Assembly: GCA_025054955.1 (NCBI GenBank)
Contig: JANWZE010000025.1
Location: 120,151-184,150, forward strand
Reading direction: 5' to 3'
Source of the DNA: Blastocatellia bacterium
GTDB taxonomy: Bacteria > Acidobacteriota > Blastocatellia > HR10 > J050
DNA: 64,000 bases
This document shows positions 16,749 through 24,720 of the stretch, piece after piece (position 1 is the first letter of the stretch; each line of letters opens with the position of its first letter). The notes below the pieces were generated by a model that was not told where the DNA came from, made no database searches, and was given only the letters and a program-made list of their open reading frames with translations. Both the position numbers and the translations under genes were made by a program.

Positions 16749-16839
16749 TCTACGTTCTGGCTCCCGCTAAAGAGATCCGGCCAGCCCCTTCCGTTTTTCC
16801 TGCTACCGCGCGTCTTCATTCTACGTTCTGGCTCCCGCT
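16739..16839 (-). repeat. Pair of 30-bp direct repeats spanning the Omp85 start codon
   Basis: Identical 30-base copies at 16739-16768 and 16810-16839, 71 bases apart. Each contains an ATG with GCGGGAG upstream on the minus strand. The downstream copy supplies the start codon of the Omp85 gene; the upstream copy supplies the start of a 24-codon ORF. Confidence 0.8.
16745..16819 (-). other. Possible 24-residue leader ORF overlapping the Omp85 start
   Basis: ATG at 16819 within the upstream 30-bp repeat opens a frame starting MKTRGSRKNGRGWPDLF; its TGA (16747-16745) overlaps the Omp85 ATG (16748-16746) as ATGA. Ribosomes terminating here could reinitiate. It may simply be a by-product of the duplication. 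Confidence 0.2.
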
Positions 16840-16851
16840 CCTGGCTTCTGC

Positions 16852-19800
16852 TTAAAAACGCCTGCGCAGACGGACATCAATGCTGAACTGACCTTTTTCA
16901 TCTCGCGAACCCACCAGATAAAAACGATCCGTTAACTTATATTCCACGATGACAATCGGCTCTTCATTAGAGGCGACGTTGATGGAGTATTGGACGGATA
17001 GGTCTTTGGTAATCTGTTGTCCGATGGTGATGCGAGCCGTTGGGTCAGCGCCGCTGCCTGTCAACAGCGGTTCGATTTGAAACCGGTTGATGCCAAAAAA
17101 CCGTTGCCGCGCGATGCGCTGCTCCAGTTGTTGCGACAACGCTTCCGACAGCAGGCTGGTCACGACGCCGATGTTCGATTGTGTCGCTGTTTGCGCCGTC
17201 TGCGTCGCTGTATCTACGCGACCCGTTGTGATGAGCGCGAAAACGGCTTCGGTGGGCAGCGGCGGTTCAGAACGCAGCGTCGGTTTAAGCCGACTCGGCG
17301 TGCCGGAAAATCCGAGGAAGACTTGATACCCGCTGATCTCAGCGGCGGCCTCGATGTTGAATCGCAGCTCCTGATTGGGCGACGCAGGAAACTCAAATGT
17401 TCCAACGTTGATTTGGTACTCGCGATTTTGTAATTCAACTGTGCCTTGGATGATGCTAGCCCGTCCTGACAGCGTCGGCTGGTTGAGCGTGCCGCCCAGA
17501 TGCAACCAGGCGCTGCTTTGGGCATTCACGAAGTTGTTGCGAATGAAGACAGAATCGGTTGCTTGAAGGCGTATGTCCAGCGCCAACGCTGGCAGCGCAG
17601 CTTCTCTGCTGCCGGGGAGTATGCCCGACCATGGCGCTCTGCCCAGTAGCCACTGGGTGAAGTCCACATCTTTGGTATATTGGGCGCGTTGGACGTTGAC
17701 CAGCCCACTCAAGATTTGCAATTGTCGGCTGCCTTGCAATTGTAACTCACCGTTGAGCACGGACTGCCAGCCGTCGGGATAGCGCACGTTGACGCTTTCG
17801 GCGCGGATATTGAAGTTCCATCGCTGCGGTTGAAATTCTCTGGCCAGCAGCCCGCCATCAATACTCACCTGCCCATCATTGACCTTCCCGACGAAGCGTT
17901 CCAACAGCAAACGGTCCTTGGTAAACCGTGCTGTTCCCTTGCCCTCAGCGAGTGCCAGCGGAACGTTGACCAGCCGCGCACTGGCGTTTTCAATCTCGGC
18001 TGTGCCGCTCATGGCTGGTTGGCTCAACGTGCCGCGAATGGTGGTATGCAGCCGCGCCTGCCCGCCGGTAAACAGACCCGGATAGGCCGCGCCGAGCATC
18101 TGGAGATTAACAGCGCCTTCCACAATCATATTCAGTTGAGCCTGCCCCAACGAGCCGCCCCGCTGCATCATCGGCTCAACATCCACAGCGCCACTGAGCC
18201 GCAGCATCGTATTGTCGCCCTGGAATCGAACGGGCGCCACTTCAACACGCGATTGTTGCATGCTCAGGATCAAGGGCTCTTGGTTGTTGAGTCGAAAGTT
18301 GCCGATGGCGACCTGCGCCTGTGTCAACGTGGCTGTCAACCGCCGGCGCTCAGGAAAGACCAGCGGGTACGCCAATTCGATCTCTCCACTCAACGTCAGG
18401 CCGAGCGCCTCCGGCGCGCCCAAGAGCCGGAGATATGGCGTCGCGTCCAGTTGCGTGAGGTGAGCGTGCATGCTGAGCGGCTGCGCTGGGTCGCTCAGGT
18501 CCAATCGCCCTGTCAATGTTTGTCGTTGCTCAAACAGTTCTGAGCGCACGTTCCAGCGAATATCACCGCGCGCCGCGCGAAGCTCGCCGCGAAGCGTGCC
18601 GGCTTGTTTCCCCGCGATGGTCAATCCGGTGAGCTGAAAATCTCCTTCCAGAGCCGGCTCAGCCAAGTTGCCGCTGCCGGAAAGCTGAAAACTCAATCGT
18701 CCGGTCAATGGGTAACCGCGCGCTTCCAGCTCGTCATCGAACCGTGAAATATCCAGATCAACGCCGCGTGCCGCGAGTGAATAGGCGCGCGACTGCGGCT
18801 GATACGAGCCTGCCAGCGTGATGATGTTGGGGCCACGCTCCAATTTGAGCTGCTCGATCTGATAGCCAGTCTCAGTCGCCAGCACAGTGGCGGTCAGCCG
18901 ATCGAAGGCCACCGTGAACTGCGGCGGTTGCAAGCGGCCTTTGACAACGGTTACATCAATGCGCCCACGAGGGGCATGTGGCAAACCGGTCAGATCAAAC
19001 TGGCCGGTGGCAGCGCCTGTCAGCGGGATGCTCAAGCCGATACGGTTCATCCACGAGCGCACGTCCAGGTTGTTGATCTGACCACGAAGCGTCAGCCCGC
19101 CAAGCTGCATTGCTCCGGTTTGAAACGATGCTAATTCGATGCGCGCGCCGTCGTCGAATGTCGCCGATGTGTTGGTCAATGTGACAACGCCGGCTCGATA
19201 CTCGACGTCGGCCTGCCCTGCCATGAGCCGCCCTGAGGTTAGATCGAGCTCGCGGATCGTTCCTGTGCCAGCGAGCGTGAGCTGATGGCCTCGACCTTGA
19301 ATGCGACCGGAAAAGTGGCCGCGGCCAGACAGCGCCGTGACTGCGCCCTGCGTCAGTTGACTGAGATCAACGCCGAGCGCTTCCAGCATACGGTTTTGTT
19401 CGGCCAGATTCTCAAACTCGGCGTCCAGTTGCAGGTCCATCGCGCCGTTCCAGGCAATCGTGCCGGCTGCGGTTACTTGCGTTGAACCAAGTTGAATGTT
19501 TGAACGGGCGACGCTCAATCCGCGTCGCGTCACGTCCACGTCGGCTGCGCCGCTGACCGGTAGGAATTCGCCAGCACCAGGGCTAGGGGGTTCAATGCTG
19601 ACGCGCGCGCGCCCGACGAGTTGCCCAACGTTGGTGGCCGGCCATTGAACTCGAACCTGAGCGCTGAGACGACCGTCCAGAGGGAGTTGCTGCCGGATGA
19701 TCTTGGTGACTGCTTGGCGCACATTGAGCGCGCGCAATGTCGCGTCAACTGTTGATGTGCCGTGCAACGCAATGGTGGCATCGCCGGCCACACTGCCGTG

Positions 19801-20904
19801 AAGCGTCGTGGCCGAAAAACGGCGGATTTCAATTTCCTTCGGCGTCACATAGACCAGACCGCGAAACCCCTCCAACTGAACGAAGCCGACCTGAATCAAC
19901 CGGGATTGTAGCGATCCCTGCCATTCCAAAATGGCTGCGTCGGATGCTGGCGCGGCGTCGGCTGTGCCGCCTTCGCCGTCAAATCGCAGCTCAGTCGCGC
20001 GTATGCCGGTCACATCAAGTCGGGGAGCAGCAACGTATCCTTTGAAGCGAAATTCTTTTTCTTCACCGGTGATCTTCCCATTCAGTTCGGCAGTCCCGCT
20101 CAACGAGGCAGCAGGGCTTAGCTGGCGCATCAACTGAGTCAGATCAACGGTGGAGGCCAGCGACAGCTCATAGCTCGGTTTGCTCCAGTTGTGCACGGCG
20201 CCGCTGATGAGCGCATCGGCGAATGAATTGACGATGCGGCCGCGCTCGATGCTGGCTCCATCTCGTGTCAAGAGCACGTTCAATTCAAGAGCAAGGTTAT
20301 CCAGGCGACGTTGATCCAGTTGCAGGATGACACGATCAGAGTTCACTCTCAATCGGGTTGCCTGTTGTTCTGGTTCAACGCCGATTTGCAAAGCCTGCGC
20401 TTGGCCGCTCACACGAGATGGCTGATGATTGAAAACAACAGCGCCATCATCAATCACGATGCGCCCAATTTCGATGTCAGGTTCATCAGGGGCGCGCCGC
20501 TTCCTCAACGGCGACAGGTCAATGCCGGTCAGATTTGAGCCTCCTGCCTCATCGAAGATCAGATTGACGGTGGGATTGGCGAGCGTCAACTGGTTAAGTT
20601 CAAAATGACGGCTGAACAAATCCAGGATTCGAATCTTGATCTGTAGATGCGCGAACTCAAAAAACGGCGTCGCCTGCTGGCCAACGAACAGCCGACCAGG
20701 TCCAATCTGCGCCGTTCCCTGAAACACATTGACGTCAACCTGCTCGATCTCGGCGCGGATGTTCAGTTTGGTCAATTCGCGTTGGATCAGGCCGGCGACG
20801 TAGCGGTCGAACCCGCTGCTGCTAACCCAGCCCAGCAGCGCGAGCACGCCAAGTGCAGCCACCAACACAATCACTACGAGCGTTTGAAAGACTCTCTTCC
20901 ACAT
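16852..20904 (-). CDS. tamB: TamB-like translocation and assembly module protein (AsmA-like/DUF490)
   Basis: A 1350-residue protein with one N-terminal membrane helix (about 6-28, LVVIVLVAALGVLALLGWV) and a very long periplasmic beta-rich region typical of AsmA/TamB bridge proteins, which span the periplasm and are thought to carry phospholipids to the outer membrane or assist barrel assembly. The C-terminal third holds the DUF490 signature, including LNQPTLSGRASIIQGTVEL, FEFPASPNQELRFNIEA, SRLKPTLRSEPPLPTEAVFALI and the final LTDRFYLVGSRDEKGQFSID. Length is close to E. coli TamB (about 1260). The gene precedes the Omp85 gene by 103 bases and follows cmk by 77 bases on the same strand. The tamB-Omp85 adjacency is the usual tamA/tamB pairing. 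Confidence 0.88.
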   Translation of the reverse strand: MWKRVFQTLVVIVLVAALGVLALLGWVSSSGFDRYVAGLIQRELTKLNIRAEIEQVDVNVFQGTAQIGPGRLFVGQQATPFFEFAHLQIKIRILDLFSRHFELNQLTLANPTVNLIFDEAGGSNLTGIDLSPLRKRRAPDEPDIEIGRIVIDDGAVVFNHQPSRVSGQAQALQIGVEPEQQATRLRVNSDRVILQLDQRRLDNLALELNVLLTRDGASIERGRIVNSFADALISGAVHNWSKPSYELSLASTVDLTQLMRQLSPAASLSGTAELNGKITGEEKEFRFKGYVAAPRLDVTGIRATELRFDGEGGTADAAPASDAAILEWQGSLQSRLIQVGFVQLEGFRGLVYVTPKEIEIRRFSATTLHGSVAGDATIALHGTSTVDATLRALNVRQAVTKIIRQQLPLDGRLSAQVRVQWPATNVGQLVGRARVSIEPPSPGAGEFLPVSGAADVDVTRRGLSVARSNIQLGSTQVTAAGTIAWNGAMDLQLDAEFENLAEQNRMLEALGVDLSQLTQGAVTALSGRGHFSGRIQGRGHQLTLAGTGTIRELDLTSGRLMAGQADVEYRAGVVTLTNTSATFDDGARIELASFQTGAMQLGGLTLRGQINNLDVRSWMNRIGLSIPLTGAATGQFDLTGLPHAPRGRIDVTVVKGRLQPPQFTVAFDRLTATVLATETGYQIEQLKLERGPNIITLAGSYQPQSRAYSLAARGVDLDISRFDDELEARGYPLTGRLSFQLSGSGNLAEPALEGDFQLTGLTIAGKQAGTLRGELRAARGDIRWNVRSELFEQRQTLTGRLDLSDPAQPLSMHAHLTQLDATPYLRLLGAPEALGLTLSGEIELAYPLVFPERRRLTATLTQAQVAIGNFRLNNQEPLILSMQQSRVEVAPVRFQGDNTMLRLSGAVDVEPMMQRGGSLGQAQLNMIVEGAVNLQMLGAAYPGLFTGGQARLHTTIRGTLSQPAMSGTAEIENASARLVNVPLALAEGKGTARFTKDRLLLERFVGKVNDGQVSIDGGLLAREFQPQRWNFNIRAESVNVRYPDGWQSVLNGELQLQGSRQLQILSGLVNVQRAQYTKDVDFTQWLLGRAPWSGILPGSREAALPALALDIRLQATDSVFIRNNFVNAQSSAWLHLGGTLNQPTLSGRASIIQGTVELQNREYQINVGTFEFPASPNQELRFNIEAAAEISGYQVFLGFSGTPSRLKPTLRSEPPLPTEAVFALITTGRVDTATQTAQTATQSNIGVVTSLLSEALSQQLEQRIARQRFFGINRFQIEPLLTGSGADPTARITIGQQITKDLSVQYSINVASNEEPIVIVEYKLTDRFYLVGSRDEKGQFSIDVRLRRRF

Positions 20905-20981
20905 CAGTTGCTAGATGATAGTGAACGGCCTTCGAGGGGGCAACGGAGGCCGGTAAACTCAGCCCGATTCGGATGCTACAT

Positions 20982-21659
20982 TCATCGGCAGCGTTGGATG
21001 GCGGCGAGCATCTGTTCGACGACCTCTTCAACAGTCATCTCGGACGAATCAATGTAGATGGCATCCTCGGCGCGTTGCAGCGGCGAAACAGCTCGCTTGC
21101 TATCGCGGCGGTCGCGTTGTTGGACTTCGTCGCGCGCCTGCTCAATCGTCAAGCGCCGCCCGCGACTCAGTTCTTCAGCCATGCGACGTTCGGCACGAAC
21201 ATCAAGCGTAGCGTCCAAATAGAATTTGACGTCAGCGTGAGGAAAGACCTGTGTGCCAATGTCACGTCCGTCCAGCACGACGCCGCCCGGCTGGCCCATG
21301 CGTCGTTGCTCAGCGACGAGCGCGTGTCGCACGCCAGCGATGGTGGAAATCTGTGACGTCGCTTCGCTGATCTGTTGCGAGCGGATAAGCTCGGTGACGT
21401 CCTGACCATCAATCAACACGCGCAGATTATCTGGCTCGCCTTGTAACACGATGCGCGATGTTTCGGCCAACCGTGTCAATCCTGCTTCGTCGTCTAGTGA
21501 CAGGCCCAATTGCAGCACCTTCCAGGCCAACGCACGGTACATCGCGCCCGTGTCAATGTAAGTATAGCCGAGCCGTTTGGCCAGGCGCCGGCTCACCGTG
21601 CTTTTGCCCGCACCGGCGGGTCCATCAATAGCAATGATGAGTTTTCGATCAGCGCTCAT
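20982..21659 (-). CDS. cmk: Cytidylate kinase
   Basis: A 225-residue (d)CMP kinase that phosphorylates CMP and dCMP with ATP in pyrimidine salvage. It shows the P-loop [21 protein letters not shown] (about 9-28), [37 protein letters not shown] and the NMP-binding lid with RR..RD. I take the ATG at 21659, not an earlier in-frame codon, because it overlaps the stop of ltaE as ATGA, which indicates translational coupling. Length is normal for the family. Confidence 0.95.
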   Translation of the reverse strand: MSADRKLIIAIDGPAGAGKSTVSRRLAKRLGYTYIDTGAMYRALAWKVLQLGLSLDDEAGLTRLAETSRIVLQGEPDNLRVLIDGQDVTELIRSQQISEATSQISTIAGVRHALVAEQRRMGQPGGVVLDGRDIGTQVFPHADVKFYLDATLDVRAERRMAEELSRGRRLTIEQARDEVQQRDRRDSKRAVSPLQRAEDAIYIDSSEMTVEEVVEQMLAAIQRCR

Positions 21660-22690
21660 GCGTGCACAATATCGGAGATGATCTTCAGCGCCGCCAGGCA
21701 ATCCTCGCGCGACACGTCGTAATGAGTCACCATGCGCATCTGGCGCGGATTGATGCCGTTGGCCAAGACACCACGTTCTTTGAGCCGTTCGGTGAACTCG
21801 GTCGTGTGCAGGCCTGTCTCGCCGATGTCAAAGATGACGATGTTGGTTTGCACCGCTTCGGGATCAAGATGAATGCCGCGCATCTGGGCCAGCCCTTCAG
21901 CCAGCAGACGAGCATTCGAGTGATCCTCATGGAGCCGCCACGGCATTTTTTCCAGCGCAATCAATCCTGCCGCTGCCAGCACGCCAACCTGACGCATGCC
22001 GCCGCCAAGCAACTTTCTGAAGACGCGCGCCTGCTCGATGAATTCGCGGCTGCCGAGAATCAGTGAACCGACCGGCGCGCCAAGTCCTTTCGACAGACAA
22101 AACATGACAGAATCAAATGGTCTGGTCAATTCAGCGACCGATTGACCAAGCGCCACGGCTGCGTTGAAGATGCGCGCGCCGTCCAGATGAACCGGCAAAC
22201 CACGCGCGTGCGCCTTCTGGCAGATCTCATACATCCGTTCTTTTGACATGACAGTGCCGCCGGCCATGTTGTGCGTGTTCTCTAAACAGATGAGGCCTGT
22301 TTGAGTGCAGTAATAAATTGGCGGACGAATAGCGGCTTCGATGGTCGGCCAGTCAACGATGCCGCTTTCGCCACGAATTGGACGAGGCAACGCGCCGGAG
22401 ATCACCGCCATCGCGCCCATCTCGTAATTGTAGATGTGCCCGTCTTGTTCGACGATGACCTCTTGCCCTGGTCGCGTGTGAAGCTTCACGCAAATTTGAT
22501 TGCCCATCGTGCCTGACGGCACAAACAGGGCCGCCTCTCGCTCAAAAATTTCCGCTGCACGCTCTTGGAGCCGATTGACAGTTGGGTCTTCCAGATATAC
22601 ATCGTCGCCAACCTCGGCTTGTGCCATCGCCGCACGCATTTCCGGCGTCGGGCGCGTGACTGTGTCACTGCGTAGATCAATCAGTTTCAT
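21656..22690 (-). CDS. ltaE: Low-specificity L-threonine aldolase
   Basis: A 344-residue PLP enzyme that cleaves L-threonine or L-allo-threonine to glycine and acetaldehyde. Motifs include [19 protein letters not shown] at the N-terminus, [41 protein letters not shown] and the PLP lysine in [12 protein letters not shown] (about 200). Length fits the family. The start codon is preceded by GAGGAG six bases away, and this Shine-Dalgarno is the end of a dispersed R1 repeat. The stop overlaps the cmk start (ATGA), so the two are coupled; ltaE heads the ltaE-cmk-tamB-Omp85-surA-like run. Confidence 0.95.
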   Translation of the reverse strand: MKLIDLRSDTVTRPTPEMRAAMAQAEVGDDVYLEDPTVNRLQERAAEIFEREAALFVPSGTMGNQICVKLHTRPGQEVIVEQDGHIYNYEMGAMAVISGALPRPIRGESGIVDWPTIEAAIRPPIYYCTQTGLICLENTHNMAGGTVMSKERMYEICQKAHARGLPVHLDGARIFNAAVALGQSVAELTRPFDSVMFCLSKGLGAPVGSLILGSREFIEQARVFRKLLGGGMRQVGVLAAAGLIALEKMPWRLHEDHSNARLLAEGLAQMRGIHLDPEAVQTNIVIFDIGETGLHTTEFTERLKERGVLANGINPRQMRMVTHYDVSREDCLAALKIISDIVHA

Positions 22691-22696
22691 GACTCA

Positions 22697-22862
22697 CTCC
22701 TCAGAAAAAGTGGCACAGGCGTTCCCCGCCCGTGGTGTTTTTCATTGTTTCTGGGCATCGTCTAGACGGCATATAGAACTCCTCTGAAGAATGTGGCACA
22801 GGCGTTCCCGCCTGTGCGCCATTTTCATGCTTCGTGGCGTGCGTTTGCACACGGGCGAGTCC
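22697..22862 (-). repeat. Array of dispersed modules R1-R1-R2 directly upstream of ltaE
   Basis: Two R1 copies with an 82-base period (22697-22778 and from 22779), each with a CAGGCGTTCCCGCCTG-type dyad, followed by an R2 hairpin copy (GTGCGTTTGCAC at 22839-22850). Read on the minus strand, GAGGAG-N6-ATG occurs at the module boundary (about 22779), and the last GAGGAG is the ribosome-binding site of ltaE. Confidence 0.75.
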
Positions 22863-22872
22863 TGACTTTATC

Positions 22873-22977
22873 TTGGAGTGCGCCGGCAGAGCCAAGCGGC
22901 GACGGCGCTTTCTGTCCCGACACTGCGCACCAGCCCAAAGCGGCGTCGCGCCCTGCGGGCTTGCCGCCGCACTCCAA
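22873..22977. mobile_element. 105-bp MITE-like element with imperfect inverted termini
   Basis: Begins TTGGAGTGCGCCGGC and ends GCCGCCGCACTCCAA; the ends are inverted repeats with one mismatch over the 15 bases. The interior is GC-rich (GCGGCGACGGCG, GCGGCGTCGCGCC) and holds no ORF of its own. Similar TTGGAGTGCGG elements are, to my recollection, scattered in several environmental phyla. Confidence 0.6.
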
Positions 22978-22990
22978 AACGTATGCTCCC

Positions 22991-23135
22991 CTGAAATAAC
23001 ATTTTCATCCTTCGTGGTGAACGTAAGTTCATGGGCGATTCCTCTGAAAATAGTCCACGAAACACACGAACCTCACGAAAGAATTCTATTTTCATCGTTC
23101 GTGGCGTGCGTTTGCACACGGGCGATTCCTCCGAA
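22991..23135 (-). repeat. Two R2 hairpin modules with an intervening linker
   Basis: Hairpins TGAACGTAAGTTCA (23018-23031) and GTGCGTTTGCAC (23106-23117), each preceded on the plus strand by TTTTCATC.TTCGTGG and followed by GGCGATTCCTC. On the minus strand this reads GAGGAATCGCCC then ATG or GTG. The linker, including CACGAAACACACGAACCTC, recurs inverted at 63932-63962. Confidence 0.7.
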
Positions 23136-23141
23136 AACGTT

Positions 23142-23392
23142 CAAGGTCAGCGTGCGACGGAGGCGCAAACAGCAGGTCGCCAGACGTGCAATGTCTGGAA
23201 CAACCGATCGAACCAGAGCGGCGCGCTGCAGGCACGCCCAGCCACGGGTGTTCGCGGCGAGCAGCTCACCTGCACGAACGATCTCATGGGAGAACTGCTG
23301 GCGCCTCTCCAAGGCGCCTTGGGAATTGGGGATGATGTCCAACCCAGACGTGTCACGTCTGGCTACCCTCTGGCGGCGTCTACCGACGCTGC
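23142..23392. mobile_element. Non-coding element, family R4, with about 50-bp imperfect inverted ends
   Basis: The left part (CAAGGTCAGCGTGCG, then CCAGACGTGCAATGTCTGG) and right part (CCAGACGTGTCACGTCTGG, then GGCGGCGTC..CGACGCTGC) are roughly inverted. Inside is a GGCGCCTCTCCAAGGCGCC hairpin. A second copy lies at 41966-42285. No protein is encoded. Probably a non-autonomous mobile element. Confidence 0.55.
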
Positions 23393-23411
23393 TTCCCGAG
23401 CTGGCTCCTCT

Positions 23412-23466
23412 AGAAATAACCATTTTCATGGTTCGTGGCGAGCGTAAGCTCATGAGCGATTCTCCG
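23412..23466 (-). repeat. R2 hairpin module
   Basis: Hairpin GAGCGTAAGCTC at 23440-23451 within the standard R2 frame (ATTTTCATGGTTCGTGGC before, ATGAGCGATTCTCC after). Bases 23467-23605 hold nothing else I recognise. Confidence 0.65.
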
Positions 23467-23605
23467 GCTAAGAAAAGTATCGGGTTCGCGCGAGCGCGTC
23501 AAGCAACCGGGACACAGGCCATGCATGGAAACGCTGTTTGTCACCAGAATCAACGCATCCATGCAGAATCGCTCGCCCTGCGAGTGCAGCGAGCGGCCAG
23601 CAGGG

Positions 23606-23710
23606 CTATATTGTCAGACGCGCCGGTAGTGCTCTATCCCGTAAGCCCTGCAACGATACGGAGGCAGCACATTTGCTACATTGTCAGATCCGGAGGTAGT
23701 AATCTATCCC
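23606..23710 (-). repeat. Degenerate duplicate of the 3' end of the metallo-hydrolase gene
   Basis: A 35-base segment at 23676-23710 containing the hydrolase stop codon recurs with changes at 23606-23640 (offset 70). Both begin GCTA.ATTGTCAGA and end TCTATCCC; on the minus strand they read GIDYYLRI-stop and GIEHYRRV-stop. Confidence 0.5.
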
Positions 23711-24628
23711 ATCCTGCTCGTCGCGCTTCAATTTGCCTTGCTCGGTGGCCCAATCCAGATGGGCGCTGGTTTCTGATAGAGCGAGGAACCGCTGCTCTTC
23801 ACGCGCTTCAGGAAACAGACGAAACGAGAGTTCCCACGCTGTCGCCGCCTGCGGCGGAAAGAGCTCAAGCAATCGCGCTTGCCGCTGCCGCGCATGGTGC
23901 AAGCTGGCTGTGTAGTATGCCTGCATGTCGTTGACGTCTTCTCCGTGACCGGTGTGAACACGAGTCGGTCCCAAGTCACGCAGTCGAGCGAGCGTGTCGA
24001 GATACATGGCCAGAGAAGGGAACCGGCGTTCGGGATTTCTTGGGTCCGGGTTAATAATCGGATTGGGCGATACGCGCTTCAAGATGGTGTCCCCGCCGAT
24101 CAACAGGCGCTTGCCTTCATGCCATAAGCACAGATGCCCCGGTGTGTGCCCCGGTGTGTGCAGCACGCGCCACGACTCTGACGCAAACGAGATTTCATCG
24201 CCTTCGCGGAGCAGTTGTATATCCGTGACCGGTTGCATCAACCGGCGATGATATTCACGCCGCTGTTGCATCTGCTCGAGCGCGTCAGCCGGCACGCCGG
24301 CTCGGCGCAAGAGCTGATGACCGACCAGGAATCGCTGCTCACCAGTCAAGCGCGGCGCATCCCAGGGATGAACACACACAGCCGCGCCGGACATCTGCTG
24401 AATACGCGCTGCCAGCCCAGCATGGTCTTCGTGCGCATGAGTGATAATGACACGGCGAATCTGTTCAATGCGCAGTTTCAACCTGTCCAGTTGTTCGTTG
24501 AGCGAATCGAACGCTTCGTCTATGTTGGGACCTGTGTCAATCAGTGTAAGCGGGTCAGCTTCAATGAGGAACAGATTAACGGGGCCGATAGGAAATGGCG
24601 TGGGCACGCGCAATGTGTGAATGTTCAT
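23684..24628 (-). CDS. Metallo-beta-lactamase-fold hydrolase
   Basis: A 314-residue hydrolase of the glyoxalase II-like MBL group. The zinc motif THAHEDHAG (about 63-71) with later His in HTPGHTPGHLCLWH, Asp in GGDTIL and His in HTGHGED supply the full set of metal ligands, so the enzyme should be active on an ester or thioester. The C-terminal helical part (230-314, with a winged-helix-like TSAHLDWATEQGKLKRDE) resembles the MBL-associated C-terminal domain of lactamase-beta-like 2 proteins. It starts 93 bases after fadE on the same strand and may be read through from the beta-oxidation operon; a thioesterase-like role is possible but unproven. The last codons lie in a duplicated segment. Confidence 0.88.
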   Translation of the reverse strand: MNIHTLRVPTPFPIGPVNLFLIEADPLTLIDTGPNIDEAFDSLNEQLDRLKLRIEQIRRVIITHAHEDHAGLAARIQQMSGAAVCVHPWDAPRLTGEQRFLVGHQLLRRAGVPADALEQMQQRREYHRRLMQPVTDIQLLREGDEISFASESWRVLHTPGHTPGHLCLWHEGKRLLIGGDTILKRVSPNPIINPDPRNPERRFPSLAMYLDTLARLRDLGPTRVHTGHGEDVNDMQAYYTASLHHARQRQARLLELFPPQAATAWELSFRLFPEAREEQRFLALSETSAHLDWATEQGKLKRDEQDGIDYYLRI

Positions 24629-24720
24629 AGCTCAGTGATCGGGGATCAACCAAGCAGCGCTCAGCTTCCAGCTCGACGCGACGCCAGTTTGGTCGCCGGA
24701 AGGCCGAACGCTGCTGGCTG

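Noticed and set aside
22834..23934. A 366-codon plus-strand frame
   Set aside because: It is made of R1, R2, MITE and R4 repeats, then runs antisense into the metallo-hydrolase. No ribosome-binding site or family resemblance.
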